Assembly: GCF_003248355.1 (NCBI RefSeq)
Contig: NZ_QKWY01000002.1
Coordinates: 372,001-436,000, forward strand
Direction of reading: 5' to 3'
Length of the DNA: 64,000 nt
From: Streptomyces sp. AC1-42W
GTDB lineage: Bacteria; Actinomycetota; Actinomycetes; Streptomycetales; Streptomycetaceae
Part shown: positions 57,667 to 64,000 of the stretch, piece by piece
Position numbering within the stretch: position 1 is the first letter of the stretch
Layout of the letters: each line of letters starts with the position of its first letter
Notes under the pieces: generated by a model
What the model was told of the DNA's origin: nothing
What the model saw: only the letters and a program-made list of their open reading frames with translations
The model's database searches: none
Program-made: the position numbers and the translations under genes

Positions 57667-57681
57667 TTGACCCTGTGTACC
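57667..57681 (+). promoter_or_regulatory. BldD-box-like site upstream of cdgB
   Basis: TTGACCCTGTGTACC matches the BldD consensus nTnACnCWGnGTnAn in 8 of 9 fixed positions. It lies 107 bp before the cdgB start. cdgB is a known direct BldD target in S. coelicolor. A separate GTGAC-TTGA-GTCAC repeat at 57638-57651 lies just upstream. Confidence 0.6.
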
Positions 57682-57787
57682 GGGTGCACAGCTCGCTGTG
57701 ATTCAGTTGCCGTGACACTGCAGTAAGTACGTCATGTACGTCGATATGAATTCTGGAGTGCTGTCGAGGTCTCGGGGAGTGCGAGCA

Positions 57788-59416
57788 ATGGAGGCCGAGT
57801 CGGAGCCCTACGTCCGCCTCGCGACGATGCGGCAGCTGCACCAGGCCGTCGCCGATCTCAACACGGCACGGAGTCTGGCCGACACCCTGCAGACCGTGGC
57901 CGACGGGATCGTCGCCCACCTCGGCTACGAGCTTGCCTGCGTCAACCTCGTCCGCCACGACGGCGACCTCGTCGTCGCCTCCCTCGCCGGCAACCACGCC
58001 GCCGAGGCCCTGATCACCGGCCGGGTCGGCTCCCGCGCCTCCTGGGAGCGCCGGCTCGTCATGGGCGAGGCGTGGGACGGGCTGCGGTTCATACCCCACA
58101 CCGAGGGCTGGGTCCTCCTCGACGACGACGTACCGCAGTGGCACACCGAGGGCCCCGAGCCCCGCTTCGAGGACGAGTGGCACCCGCAGGACCGCCTCTA
58201 CGCCCCGATGTACACCTCCGGCGCCGGCTCGGACCTGCTCGGCGTCATATCCGTCGACCGGCCCCGCAACGGGCGCCGGCCGGGTGCCTGGGGGCGCGAG
58301 GCGCTCCAGATGTACGCCTCGCAGTCCGCCATAGCCATCAGCAACGCCCGCCTCCGCGCGAATATGCAGCGGGCCCTGGTCCGGCTGGAGCGCGAGCAGC
58401 AGGCGCTCCGGGCCAGCGAGGAGTCCTTCCGCCAGGCCTTCGAGTACGCCCCCAGCGGCATGGCGATCGCCGAGCTGGGCGGGGACCAGCAGGGGCGGCT
58501 GCTGCGGACGAACGACGCGCTGTGCCGGCTGCTGGGCCGCCCCGCCTCGGTGCTGCGCCGCTACTCCTTCGCCGACCTGGTCCACCCCGAGGACATCGGC
58601 ACCCTGCTCCGTACCTCCGCCGAGGGCGGCCGCGCCGAGCTGCGCCTGGGCCGCCGGGACGGCACCTATCTGTGGGTCTCGCTGCGCAACTCCGTCGTCG
58701 CGGACACCACGGACGGGCCCCGGTTCCTGCTGACGCATGTCGAGGACATAGAGGAGCGCAAGCGCCACGAGCTGAACCTCGCGCACCGCGCCTCGCACGA
58801 CGCGCTCACCGGCCTGCCCAACAGCGCGGAGCTGCGCGCCCGGCTCGGCGCCCGGCTGTGCGCCCGCCCGGACGCGGCGGCCACCACCGACGTGGAGGCG
58901 CTGGACGCGGCGTACGGGGACGACGGACGCGGGCCCTACCCGGCGACCGGCCCCGGCGCGCACCCCTTCGACCACCATGTGCACGCGGTGGCGCCGGACA
59001 CGGCCCGCGACGACGGCGCGAAGGGGCTCGCGGTCCTCTTCTGCGACCTGGACGGCTTCAAGTCCATCAACGACCGCTTCGGGCACCACACGGGTGACGC
59101 GGTGCTCATCGAGGTGGCCCGCCGGCTCAGCACCTGCGTCCGGGACGGGGACACCGTCGCCCGGCTCGGGGGTGACGAATTCGTCGTCCTCGCGGACGGG
59201 CTCGGCGCGGCGGACGCCGCTGACCTGGCCGTTCGCCTGCGGAACGCCATCATTCCGCCGATCCGGGTGGACGGGCGCGCGGTGCGCGTCGGGGCGAGCT
59301 TCGGGATCGGCTGGGCGGAGTGCGGGATGACCGCCGAAGAGGTGCTGCGCTCCGCCGACCAGCGGATGTACATCGAGAAGCGGTCGAGGGCGAAGGTTCA
59401 CCGCAGGGCCGGCTGA
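57788..59416 (+). CDS. cdgB: CdgB, GAF-PAS-GGDEF diguanylate cyclase
   Basis: This 542-residue cytoplasmic protein has a GAF domain (~15-190; VADLNTARSLADTLQTVADG; ISVDRPRNGRRPGAWGREAL), a PAS/PAC pair (~215-335; EESFRQAFEYAPSGMAIAEL; LLTHVEDIEERKRHE) and a GGDEF domain (~335-535). The GGDEF signature RLGGDEF is at residues 461-465 for GGDEF itself. The I-site RxxD seems replaced, and a ~45-residue insert (about 365-410; DAAYGDDGRGPYPATGPGAH) divides the GGDEF domain. It makes c-di-GMP, which controls Streptomyces development through BldD and RsiG. Start 57788 is chosen because GGGGAG lies 8 nt upstream; an in-frame ATG exists at 57734. Confidence 0.93.
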   Translation: MEAESEPYVRLATMRQLHQAVADLNTARSLADTLQTVADGIVAHLGYELACVNLVRHDGDLVVASLAGNHAAEALITGRVGSRASWERRLVMGEAWDGLRFIPHTEGWVLLDDDVPQWHTEGPEPRFEDEWHPQDRLYAPMYTSGAGSDLLGVISVDRPRNGRRPGAWGREALQMYASQSAIAISNARLRANMQRALVRLEREQQALRASEESFRQAFEYAPSGMAIAELGGDQQGRLLRTNDALCRLLGRPASVLRRYSFADLVHPEDIGTLLRTSAEGGRAELRLGRRDGTYLWVSLRNSVVADTTDGPRFLLTHVEDIEERKRHELNLAHRASHDALTGLPNSAELRARLGARLCARPDAAATTDVEALDAAYGDDGRGPYPATGPGAHPFDHHVHAVAPDTARDDGAKGLAVLFCDLDGFKSINDRFGHHTGDAVLIEVARRLSTCVRDGDTVARLGGDEFVVLADGLGAADAADLAVRLRNAIIPPIRVDGRAVRVGASFGIGWAECGMTAEEVLRSADQRMYIEKRSRAKVHRRAG

Positions 59417-59500
59417 TGTTTCCCCGCGCTGCCGCGCGGGGATTCCGGCGGCGATCCGTGTCAATTCTTGACATCGGCCATTCGGGGTAGGCTCGCCCGG

Positions 59501-59540
59501 TCGGCGACGGCTGGCGATATTCGGCGACGGCTGGCGACAT
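59501..59540 (+). repeat. 20-bp tandem repeat upstream of the CBM gene
   Basis: TCGGCGACGGCTGGCGATAT (59501-59520) is followed directly by the same sequence with one change (GATAT to GACAT, 59521-59540). It lies between TTGACA/TAGGCT promoter-like elements (59468-59493, spacing only 14) and the gene start. Confidence 0.9.
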
Positions 59541-59559
59541 GGTGAGGAGTGACCCAGGG

Positions 59560-60534
59560 ATGGCCGGGAACAACGGCGCGAGCACACCCGAGGACGACGA
59601 TCCGTTCGGCTACCTCTACGCGGACGGGCAGGCGGCCGGTGCGCAGCCGCCGGGACAGGGCGGCTACGGCTACCCCGGCCCCGCCGCCCAGCCGGGTGTG
59701 CCGAGGACCTCGTACAACCAGGTGCGCAACGTGGGCGAGCGCCAGTACGGGCAGCCGCAGCAGCCTTCGCAGCAGGGGTACGGCTATCCGCCGCCGCAGG
59801 GCGCGTACAACCGGCCGAATCCGCAGTACGCCGCGCCGGAGACGTACCCCGGTGGCGCGACCACCGCGCAGGTGCCGCAGCCGGGCGGGCGCGGCGGCGC
59901 GGGCGGGTCCGGCAAGGGCGGGCCGAACACCAAGGGTCTGCTGATTGCCGCTGTCGCGGTGGTCGCCGTGGTGCTGATCGGCATCGGCGCGGCGCTGCTC
60001 ACGGGCGACGGCGACAAGGACAAGAAGAAGGACGAGGCCACGTCCACGCAGGGGCCGGGCTCGAAGGTCGAGGAGTCCCCGACGCCGACCCCGTCGCAGA
60101 GCGCCTCCGCCCCGGCCGACCTGCCGAAGCAGGACGCCGCCATGCTGAAGCTGGGCGGCACGGCGAAGCTCGACAACTCGGTCAAGGGCGCGGAGGGTCC
60201 TGGAGGGTCCTATGTGAAGGACTTCAACGCCGTGGGGTCTTCTGTCACCTGGGAGGCAAGCCTCAAGCGGGGCGGCGAATACAAGCTGTACGTGCGCTAT
60301 TCCATTCCGGCCGAGGACGCGGACGCCACCCTGACGGTGAACGGCAAGGAGAATGGTTCTCCGATTGGCCTCAAGAACTTCATCAACAGCGATGACCCTG
60401 ACTTGGAAAAGAACTGGCAAACCACGTGGGCGCCGGTGACCCTTCAGGAGGGCGAGAACACGATCAAGCTTTCCTGTGAAACCGGAAACAATTGCAACGC
60501 TATTCTGGACTGGCTGAAAATCGCCGATTCGTAA
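59560..60534 (+). CDS. Membrane-anchored CBM35-like carbohydrate-binding protein
   Basis: This 324-residue protein has a Gln/Tyr/Pro/Gly-rich cytoplasmic tail (~1-125; GQGGYGYPGPAAQPGVP), one membrane helix (GLLIAAVAVVAVVLIGIGAAL) and a Thr/Pro/Ser linker. The C-terminal CBM35/CBM6-type beta-sandwich (~200-324) includes VTWEASLKRGGEYKLYVRYS, TLTVNGKENGSP, TWAPVTLQEGENTIKL and ILDWLKIA. It should display a sugar-binding domain at the cell surface. Bases after ~60190 use more A/T-ending codons than the first half. ATG 59560 follows GAGGAGTGACCCAGGG. Confidence 0.82.
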   Translation: MAGNNGASTPEDDDPFGYLYADGQAAGAQPPGQGGYGYPGPAAQPGVPRTSYNQVRNVGERQYGQPQQPSQQGYGYPPPQGAYNRPNPQYAAPETYPGGATTAQVPQPGGRGGAGGSGKGGPNTKGLLIAAVAVVAVVLIGIGAALLTGDGDKDKKKDEATSTQGPGSKVEESPTPTPSQSASAPADLPKQDAAMLKLGGTAKLDNSVKGAEGPGGSYVKDFNAVGSSVTWEASLKRGGEYKLYVRYSIPAEDADATLTVNGKENGSPIGLKNFINSDDPDLEKNWQTTWAPVTLQEGENTIKLSCETGNNCNAILDWLKIADS

Positions 60535-60624
60535 AATTTGTTGCAAGGGGCGTGGTGGAGGCGGTCTGTGGCATTGCGAGTCACGGACCGCCTCCACGCA
60601 TGTGTTGCCGTCAACAGGGTGGCG

Positions 60625-61062
60625 TCAGGGGGACCTGAGGTCCAAGCAACTGTTCAGAACGGTGGATTTTTCCGCTCTGGCCGCTTGAATTCCCAGCTTG
60701 ATGATCCCGCTGCTGGTGTCTTGTGCGGTGGTCTCGACGACCACTGTGCCCGGCCCGCCGTAGTTGTAGTGCCAGGCCCAGTACTTGCGCTTGCCATTGG
60801 CGGTGACGGACACGAAGCGGGCTCGGGCGTGGTGTCCATCGCTGGCCGTATCGGTGATTTCCATGTGCAGCGTCCATTTGTTGGACGGGCCGTCGTTCTG
60901 GGTGGTGCTCATTCTTATGTATGCGGCAGCGCCAGTGGTCGTGCAGCCGGCCGACAGGGTGTGAACCTCAGCGTGGGCTGAGCTTGTCAACCCTGTAGCG
61001 AGAAGCGGGGCGGCTGTCCCTGTTCCTGCTGCCCGAAGCGCGATTCCCATCTTGTTTGTCAT
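60625..61062 (-). CDS. Small secreted protein of unknown function
   Basis: This 145-residue protein has a signal peptide (ALRAAGTGTAAPLLATGLTS, cleavage near SSAHA). The mature beta-rich domain has two Cys (SAGCTTTG and NSCLDLRSP) likely joined by a disulfide, and aromatic residues in RKYWAWHYNYGGPG. The base composition is lower in G+C than its neighbours. I do not recognise a family. MTNKMGIAL at 61062 is taken as the start; ATG 61050 is an alternative. It converges on the CBM35-like gene, 90 bp away. Confidence 0.65.
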   Translation of the reverse strand: MTNKMGIALRAAGTGTAAPLLATGLTSSAHAEVHTLSAGCTTTGAAAYIRMSTTQNDGPSNKWTLHMEITDTASDGHHARARFVSVTANGKRKYWAWHYNYGGPGTVVVETTAQDTSSGIIKLGIQAARAEKSTVLNSCLDLRSP

Positions 61063-61164
61063 GTGCCAACAGTATTTGTGTGGGTGCGCATTTCCCAGGG
61101 GAATTCCGGTCAACCAATCGAACAGGAGGTTCGGCGGTGTCGGAGTTCGGTCACTGTGGAGTGC

Positions 61165-62016
61165 TCAGCCCATCAGGGCGAGGAAGCCGGTGACCGTGGT
61201 GGCCATGGCCTCGCGGGCGGGTGCCAGGTACTTGCGGGGGTCGACGCCGGTGGGGTGCTCGGCGAGGTGGGCGCGGACGGCTCCGGTGAACGCGGTGTTC
61301 AGGGCGGTGCCGACGTTGACCTTGACCATGCCGGACGCGGCGACGGCCCGGCGGATCTCGTCGTCCGGGACGCCGCTGGAGCCGTGCAGGACGAGCGGTA
61401 CGGGCACGGCGTCGCGGAGCCGGCCGATCAGCTCGTGGTCGAGGGCGGCGGTGCGCTCGGTCATGGCGTGCGAGGAGCCGACCGCGACGGCCAGGGCGTC
61501 CACACCGGTCGCGGCGACGTACGCGGCGGCCTCGTCCGGGTCGGTGCGGACGCCGGGGGCGTGGGCGTCGAGGGGGGCCTCGCCCTCCTTGCCGCCGACC
61601 TTGCCGAGTTCGGCCTCGATCCAGACGCCGCGTTCGTGGCCCCAGGCGACGGCCGCCGCGGTGGCCCGTACGTTCTCCTCGTAGTCCAGCTTGGAGGCGT
61701 CGAACATCACCGAGCCGAAGCCCGCCTCGTGGGCTCGGTGGAGCAGGTCCACGGACTCGACGTGGTCGAGGTGGAGGGCGAGCGGGGCGCTGGAGGCGCG
61801 GGCGACGGCGGCGGCAGCGGCGGCGATGGCGGTGAGCCGGCCGCCGTGGAACTTCACGGCGTTCTCGGAGATCTGGAGGACGGCGGGGGCTCCGGCGCGT
61901 TCGGCGCCGGTGGCGATGGCCTCCGCGTGTTCCAGCGTGATGACGTTGAAGGCGGCGATTCCGCGTCCCCGCGCCTGGGCGGCGGAGACGAGTTCACCGG
62001 TGCTGACGAGCGGCAT
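61165..62016 (-). CDS. Class II fructose/tagatose-bisphosphate aldolase
   Basis: This 283-residue enzyme has the class II aldolase Zn ligands in LALHLDHVESVD (HxDH), the metal-binding VAVGSSHAM and VLHGSSGVPDDEI, and the KVNVGTALNTAF phosphate site. It is shorter than housekeeping Fba and closest to KbaY/GatY-type enzymes, so tagatose-1,6- or fructose-1,6-bisphosphate is the substrate. The PfkB-type kinase gene lies directly upstream on the same strand (29 bp), together forming a phosphosugar kinase-aldolase pair. Confidence 0.88.
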   Translation of the reverse strand: MPLVSTGELVSAAQARGRGIAAFNVITLEHAEAIATGAERAGAPAVLQISENAVKFHGGRLTAIAAAAAAVARASSAPLALHLDHVESVDLLHRAHEAGFGSVMFDASKLDYEENVRATAAAVAWGHERGVWIEAELGKVGGKEGEAPLDAHAPGVRTDPDEAAAYVAATGVDALAVAVGSSHAMTERTAALDHELIGRLRDAVPVPLVLHGSSGVPDDEIRRAVAASGMVKVNVGTALNTAFTGAVRAHLAEHPTGVDPRKYLAPAREAMATTVTGFLALMG

Positions 62017-62045
62017 GGCTGACCTCTGTGTTCGTGGTGCGGTGT

Positions 62046-62990
62046 TCAGACCGCTCCCGGTCCGGGTTCCTCGATGACGACGCGCGGCAGCAGCTCCTCG
62101 TACGCCGCGTGGTCGAAGTCGCCCGCGGTGGGGGCGAGCACGGTCGCCGTCGACAGTGCCACCGCCCGGCGCAGCCGCTCCGGCCAGCTCAGCGACTCCA
62201 CCAGGCCGGAGAGCAGTCCGGCGACCGCGGAGTCGCCCGCGCCGGTCGGGTTGCCCCTGACGGCGGCGGGCGGCGAGGCCCGCCAGACGCCGTCCGGGGT
62301 GACCGCGAGCAGGCCGTCGGGGCCGAGGGAGGCGACGACGCCGTGGGCGCCCCGGCGGCGGGCGTCGCGGGTGGCGCGCAGGGGTTCGCGGGAGCCGGTG
62401 AGCTGGGCCAGCTCGTCCGCGTTGGGCTTGATCAGGTCGGGCCGGGCGGCGATGCCCCGGCGCAGCGGTTCACCGCTGGTGTCCAGGAGTACGGGGACGC
62501 CGGCGGCGCGGGCGAGCCGGACGAGTTCGCCGTAGGCGCCGACGTGGATGCCGGGCGGGAGGCTGCCGCACAGGGCGACGGCGTCCGCGGTGTCCAGCAG
62601 CCCGGTGTACGTGTCCAGGAGGGCGGCCCACTCGTCGGCGGTGACCTGGGGGCCCGGCTCGTTGAACTGGGTGGTGTCGCCGGTGGCCGCGTCCACGACC
62701 GCGAGGGTGCGGCGGGTGTCGCCGGAGACGGGGACGAGCGCGTCGGTGAGGGTGGCGGCGGGGCGGGGGAGCGCGGCGAGCAGGTCGCGCAGGACGGCTC
62801 CGGTGGTGCCGCCGGCGAAGCCGGTGACGACGGTGTCGTGGCCGAGGGCGGTGAGGACGCGGGCGACGTTGACGCCCTTGCCGCCGGGGCGCTCGGAGGT
62901 TTCGGTGACCCGGTGACTGGAGTGCGGTACGAGGGCGGGGACGGCGTAGGTCAGGTCGAGTGCCGTGTTCAGCGTGACCGTGAGGATCAC
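62046..62990 (-). CDS. 1-phosphofructokinase / tagatose-6-phosphate kinase (PfkB family)
   Basis: This 314-residue kinase has ILTVTLNTALDLTYAVPALV at the start, the PfkB motif GGKGVNVARVLTALG and the C-terminal signature GNPTGAGDSAVAGLLSGLVE with catalytic Asp in GAGDSA. It phosphorylates fructose-1-P or tagatose-6-P to the bisphosphate, which the following aldolase splits. The precise sugar is not decidable from sequence. A GC-rich terminator separates it from nagA upstream, so it may have its own promoter. Confidence 0.9.
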   Translation of the reverse strand: MILTVTLNTALDLTYAVPALVPHSSHRVTETSERPGGKGVNVARVLTALGHDTVVTGFAGGTTGAVLRDLLAALPRPAATLTDALVPVSGDTRRTLAVVDAATGDTTQFNEPGPQVTADEWAALLDTYTGLLDTADAVALCGSLPPGIHVGAYGELVRLARAAGVPVLLDTSGEPLRRGIAARPDLIKPNADELAQLTGSREPLRATRDARRRGAHGVVASLGPDGLLAVTPDGVWRASPPAAVRGNPTGAGDSAVAGLLSGLVESLSWPERLRRAVALSTATVLAPTAGDFDHAAYEELLPRVVIEEPGPGAV

Positions 62991-63073
62991 CGCGGCCGCC
63001 CTTCGATCCGTGCTGTGCGCCGGTTCCTCGCCGGAACGCGCTTTCCGTGCTGGTTTCCCAAAGGATCATGCCA

Positions 63074-63119
63074 AAGAGGCGGCGGCCGGCCCAGACCTCG
63101 GGGCCAACCGCCGTCTCTT
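63074..63119. terminator. Hairpin terminator after nagA
   Basis: AAGAGGCGGCGG (63074-63085) and CCGCCGTCTCTT (63108-63119) pair at 11 of 12 positions, with an inner GGCC/GGCC stem. On the minus strand it follows the nagA stop by 62 bp. Confidence 0.6.
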
Positions 63120-63180
63120 CGTTACGTGTGCGACCGGTCGCGGAACGCGTGCCGCCGGGCGCTCTCCGGGGCTGCGGTGC

Positions 63181-64000
63181 TCAGGGGCGGACGATCCATT
63201 CGCCCTTGCGCATGACGCCCTTGAGCCGGAACTCCTCGTCCAGGACGACCAGGTCGGCGTCCTTGCCGGGCTCCAGCGAGCCGACCTTGTCGTAGACGCC
63301 GAGGAGGCGGGCCGGGTTGGCGGAGATGGAGCGGACCACGTCCTCGACCGGGATGCGGTCGATGGTGACGGCGCGGTGGAAAGCGGTGTCAAGGGTGAGC
63401 GTGGAGCCGGCGATCGAGTTGCCCTCGACGAGCCGGGCGACGCCGTTCTCGACGTTCACGGCGAGCGGGCCCAGCTGGTAGCGGCCGTCGCCGAACCCGG
63501 CCGCGTCCATGGCGTCGGTGATCAGGGCGACGCGGTCGGCGCCCGCGTGGTGGTAGGCCAGTTCGAGCGCGGCCGGGTGCAGGTGCGTGCCGTCGTTGAT
63601 CAGCTCGACGGTGACCCGCTCGTCCTCCAGGAGGGCGGCGATCGGGCCGGGGGAGCGGTGGCCGAGGGTCGGCATCGCGTTGTAGAGGTGCGTGGCGACG
63701 GTGGCGCCGGCGTCGATCGCCTCGGCGGTCTGCTCGTACGTGGCGTCGGTGTGGCCGATGGCCGCGATGACGCCGTGCTCGGCGAGCAGCCGTACGGAGT
63801 CGATGCCGCCGGGCAGCTCGGTGGCCAGGGTGAACATCTTGGCGGTGCCGCGCGCGGCGTCCATCAGCTTGCGGACCTCGGCCGGGTCCGGGTGGCGCAG
63901 CAGGTTCTCGCTGTGGGCGCCCTTGCGACAGGGCGAGATGAAGGGGCCCTCGAAGTGGATGCCGGCGAGGTCGCCCTGCTCGACCAGCTCGGAGAGGATG
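63181..64000 (-). CDS. nagA: NagA, N-acetylglucosamine-6-phosphate deacetylase (5' end outside window)
   Basis: The visible C-terminal ~272 residues contain HFEGPFISPCRKGAHS, AIGHTDATYEQT and HLYNAMPTLGHRSPG (metal-site His residues). The catalytic Asp lies in LITDAMDAAG, and the family end is KVGSLEPGKDADLVVLDE. NagA converts GlcNAc-6-P to GlcN-6-P, the metabolite that inactivates DasR in Streptomyces. About 100 N-terminal residues lie beyond base 64000. It is read toward the PfkB-aldolase genes, all on the minus strand. Confidence 0.95.
   Translation of the reverse strand, partial: ILSELVEQGDLAGIHFEGPFISPCRKGAHSENLLRHPDPAEVRKLMDAARGTAKMFTLATELPGGIDSVRLLAEHGVIAAIGHTDATYEQTAEAIDAGATVATHLYNAMPTLGHRSPGPIAALLEDERVTVELINDGTHLHPAALELAYHHAGADRVALITDAMDAAGFGDGRYQLGPLAVNVENGVARLVEGNSIAGSTLTLDTAFHRAVTIDRIPVEDVVRSISANPARLLGVYDKVGSLEPGKDADLVVLDEEFRLKGVMRKGEWIVRP

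Noticed and set aside
59468..59493. TTGACA ... TAGGCT as a standard promoter for the CBM gene
   Set aside because: Each hexamer is good but the spacing is only 14 nt, too short for a normal housekeeping promoter.

Overview
The window is chromosomal DNA from a Streptomyces. It has very high G+C, GC-rich third codon positions, many GTG and a few TTG starts, and genes typical of the genus: glnR, nur, rsiG, mshA, phoU/phoRP, cdnL, msiK and cdgB. From memory, the order of recognisable genes follows the S. coelicolor core chromosome from about SCO4158 to SCO4285, with stretches missing and a few local insertions. This placement was not checked by alignment. I see no prophage, CRISPR array, biosynthetic gene cluster or rRNA. 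One tRNA gene (Thr, anticodon TGT) is present.

Layout. 1-10 kb: a cut-off LacI-type regulator, the nitrogen regulator GlnR with a 19-codon upstream ORF, a hydrolase, a MoaD/ThiS-like protein, membrane proteins, and a sulfurtransferase/DUF1416 pair preceded by a leaderless Cys-containing leader peptide. A three-gene operon of diverged paralogues then ends the segment. 10-25 kb: a tiny membrane protein, a nitrobindin-like protein, Nur, YgfZ, Dtd, the c-di-GMP-binding anti-sigma RsiG, asparaginase, an Eis-like acetyltransferase, an XRE regulator beside a perfect palindrome, an HbhA-like protein, a PP2C response regulator, an NlpC/P60 hydrolase, and MshA with a possible sigma-R promoter. 25-32 kb: a lipoprotein, a small toxin-antitoxin pair, phosphoglycerate mutase, an MFS exporter, a Cys-rich mini-protein, and the Pho regulon controllers (phoU divergent from phoR-phoP, with PHO-box repeats between).

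32-42 kb: a lipoprotein, CdnL/CarD, ispD-ispF, then a probable insertion: a Zur-box-controlled ABC importer consisting of a peptide/metallophore-type binding protein and a fused double permease without an ATPase. CysS and the RlmB-type methyltransferase follow. 42-50 kb: a DoxX-type membrane protein, a sugar-phosphate nucleotidyltransferase, the shared sugar-ABC ATPase MsiK, tRNA-Thr, an aminoglycoside/hydroxyurea-type kinase, an acetyltransferase and a pentapeptide protein. 50-57 kb: a two-component pair whose kinase lacks everything before its H-box and abuts an IS605-family TnpB element. Then come an ankyrin protein, a beta-propeller lipoprotein, an M1 peptidase, TerD, ArfB and a flavin reductase. 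57-64 kb: the diguanylate cyclase CdgB, a CBM35-type secreted protein with a shift in codon use, a small secreted protein, and an amino-sugar/ketohexose block (aldolase, PfkB kinase, NagA cut by the window end).

The window brings together several global controllers: nitrogen (GlnR), phosphate (PhoRP), nickel (Nur), a Zur target, and both a c-di-GMP maker (CdgB) and a c-di-GMP effector (RsiG). A recurring feature is a TANNNT hexamer 6-7 nt before the start codon in about 16 genes, which suggests leaderless transcripts.
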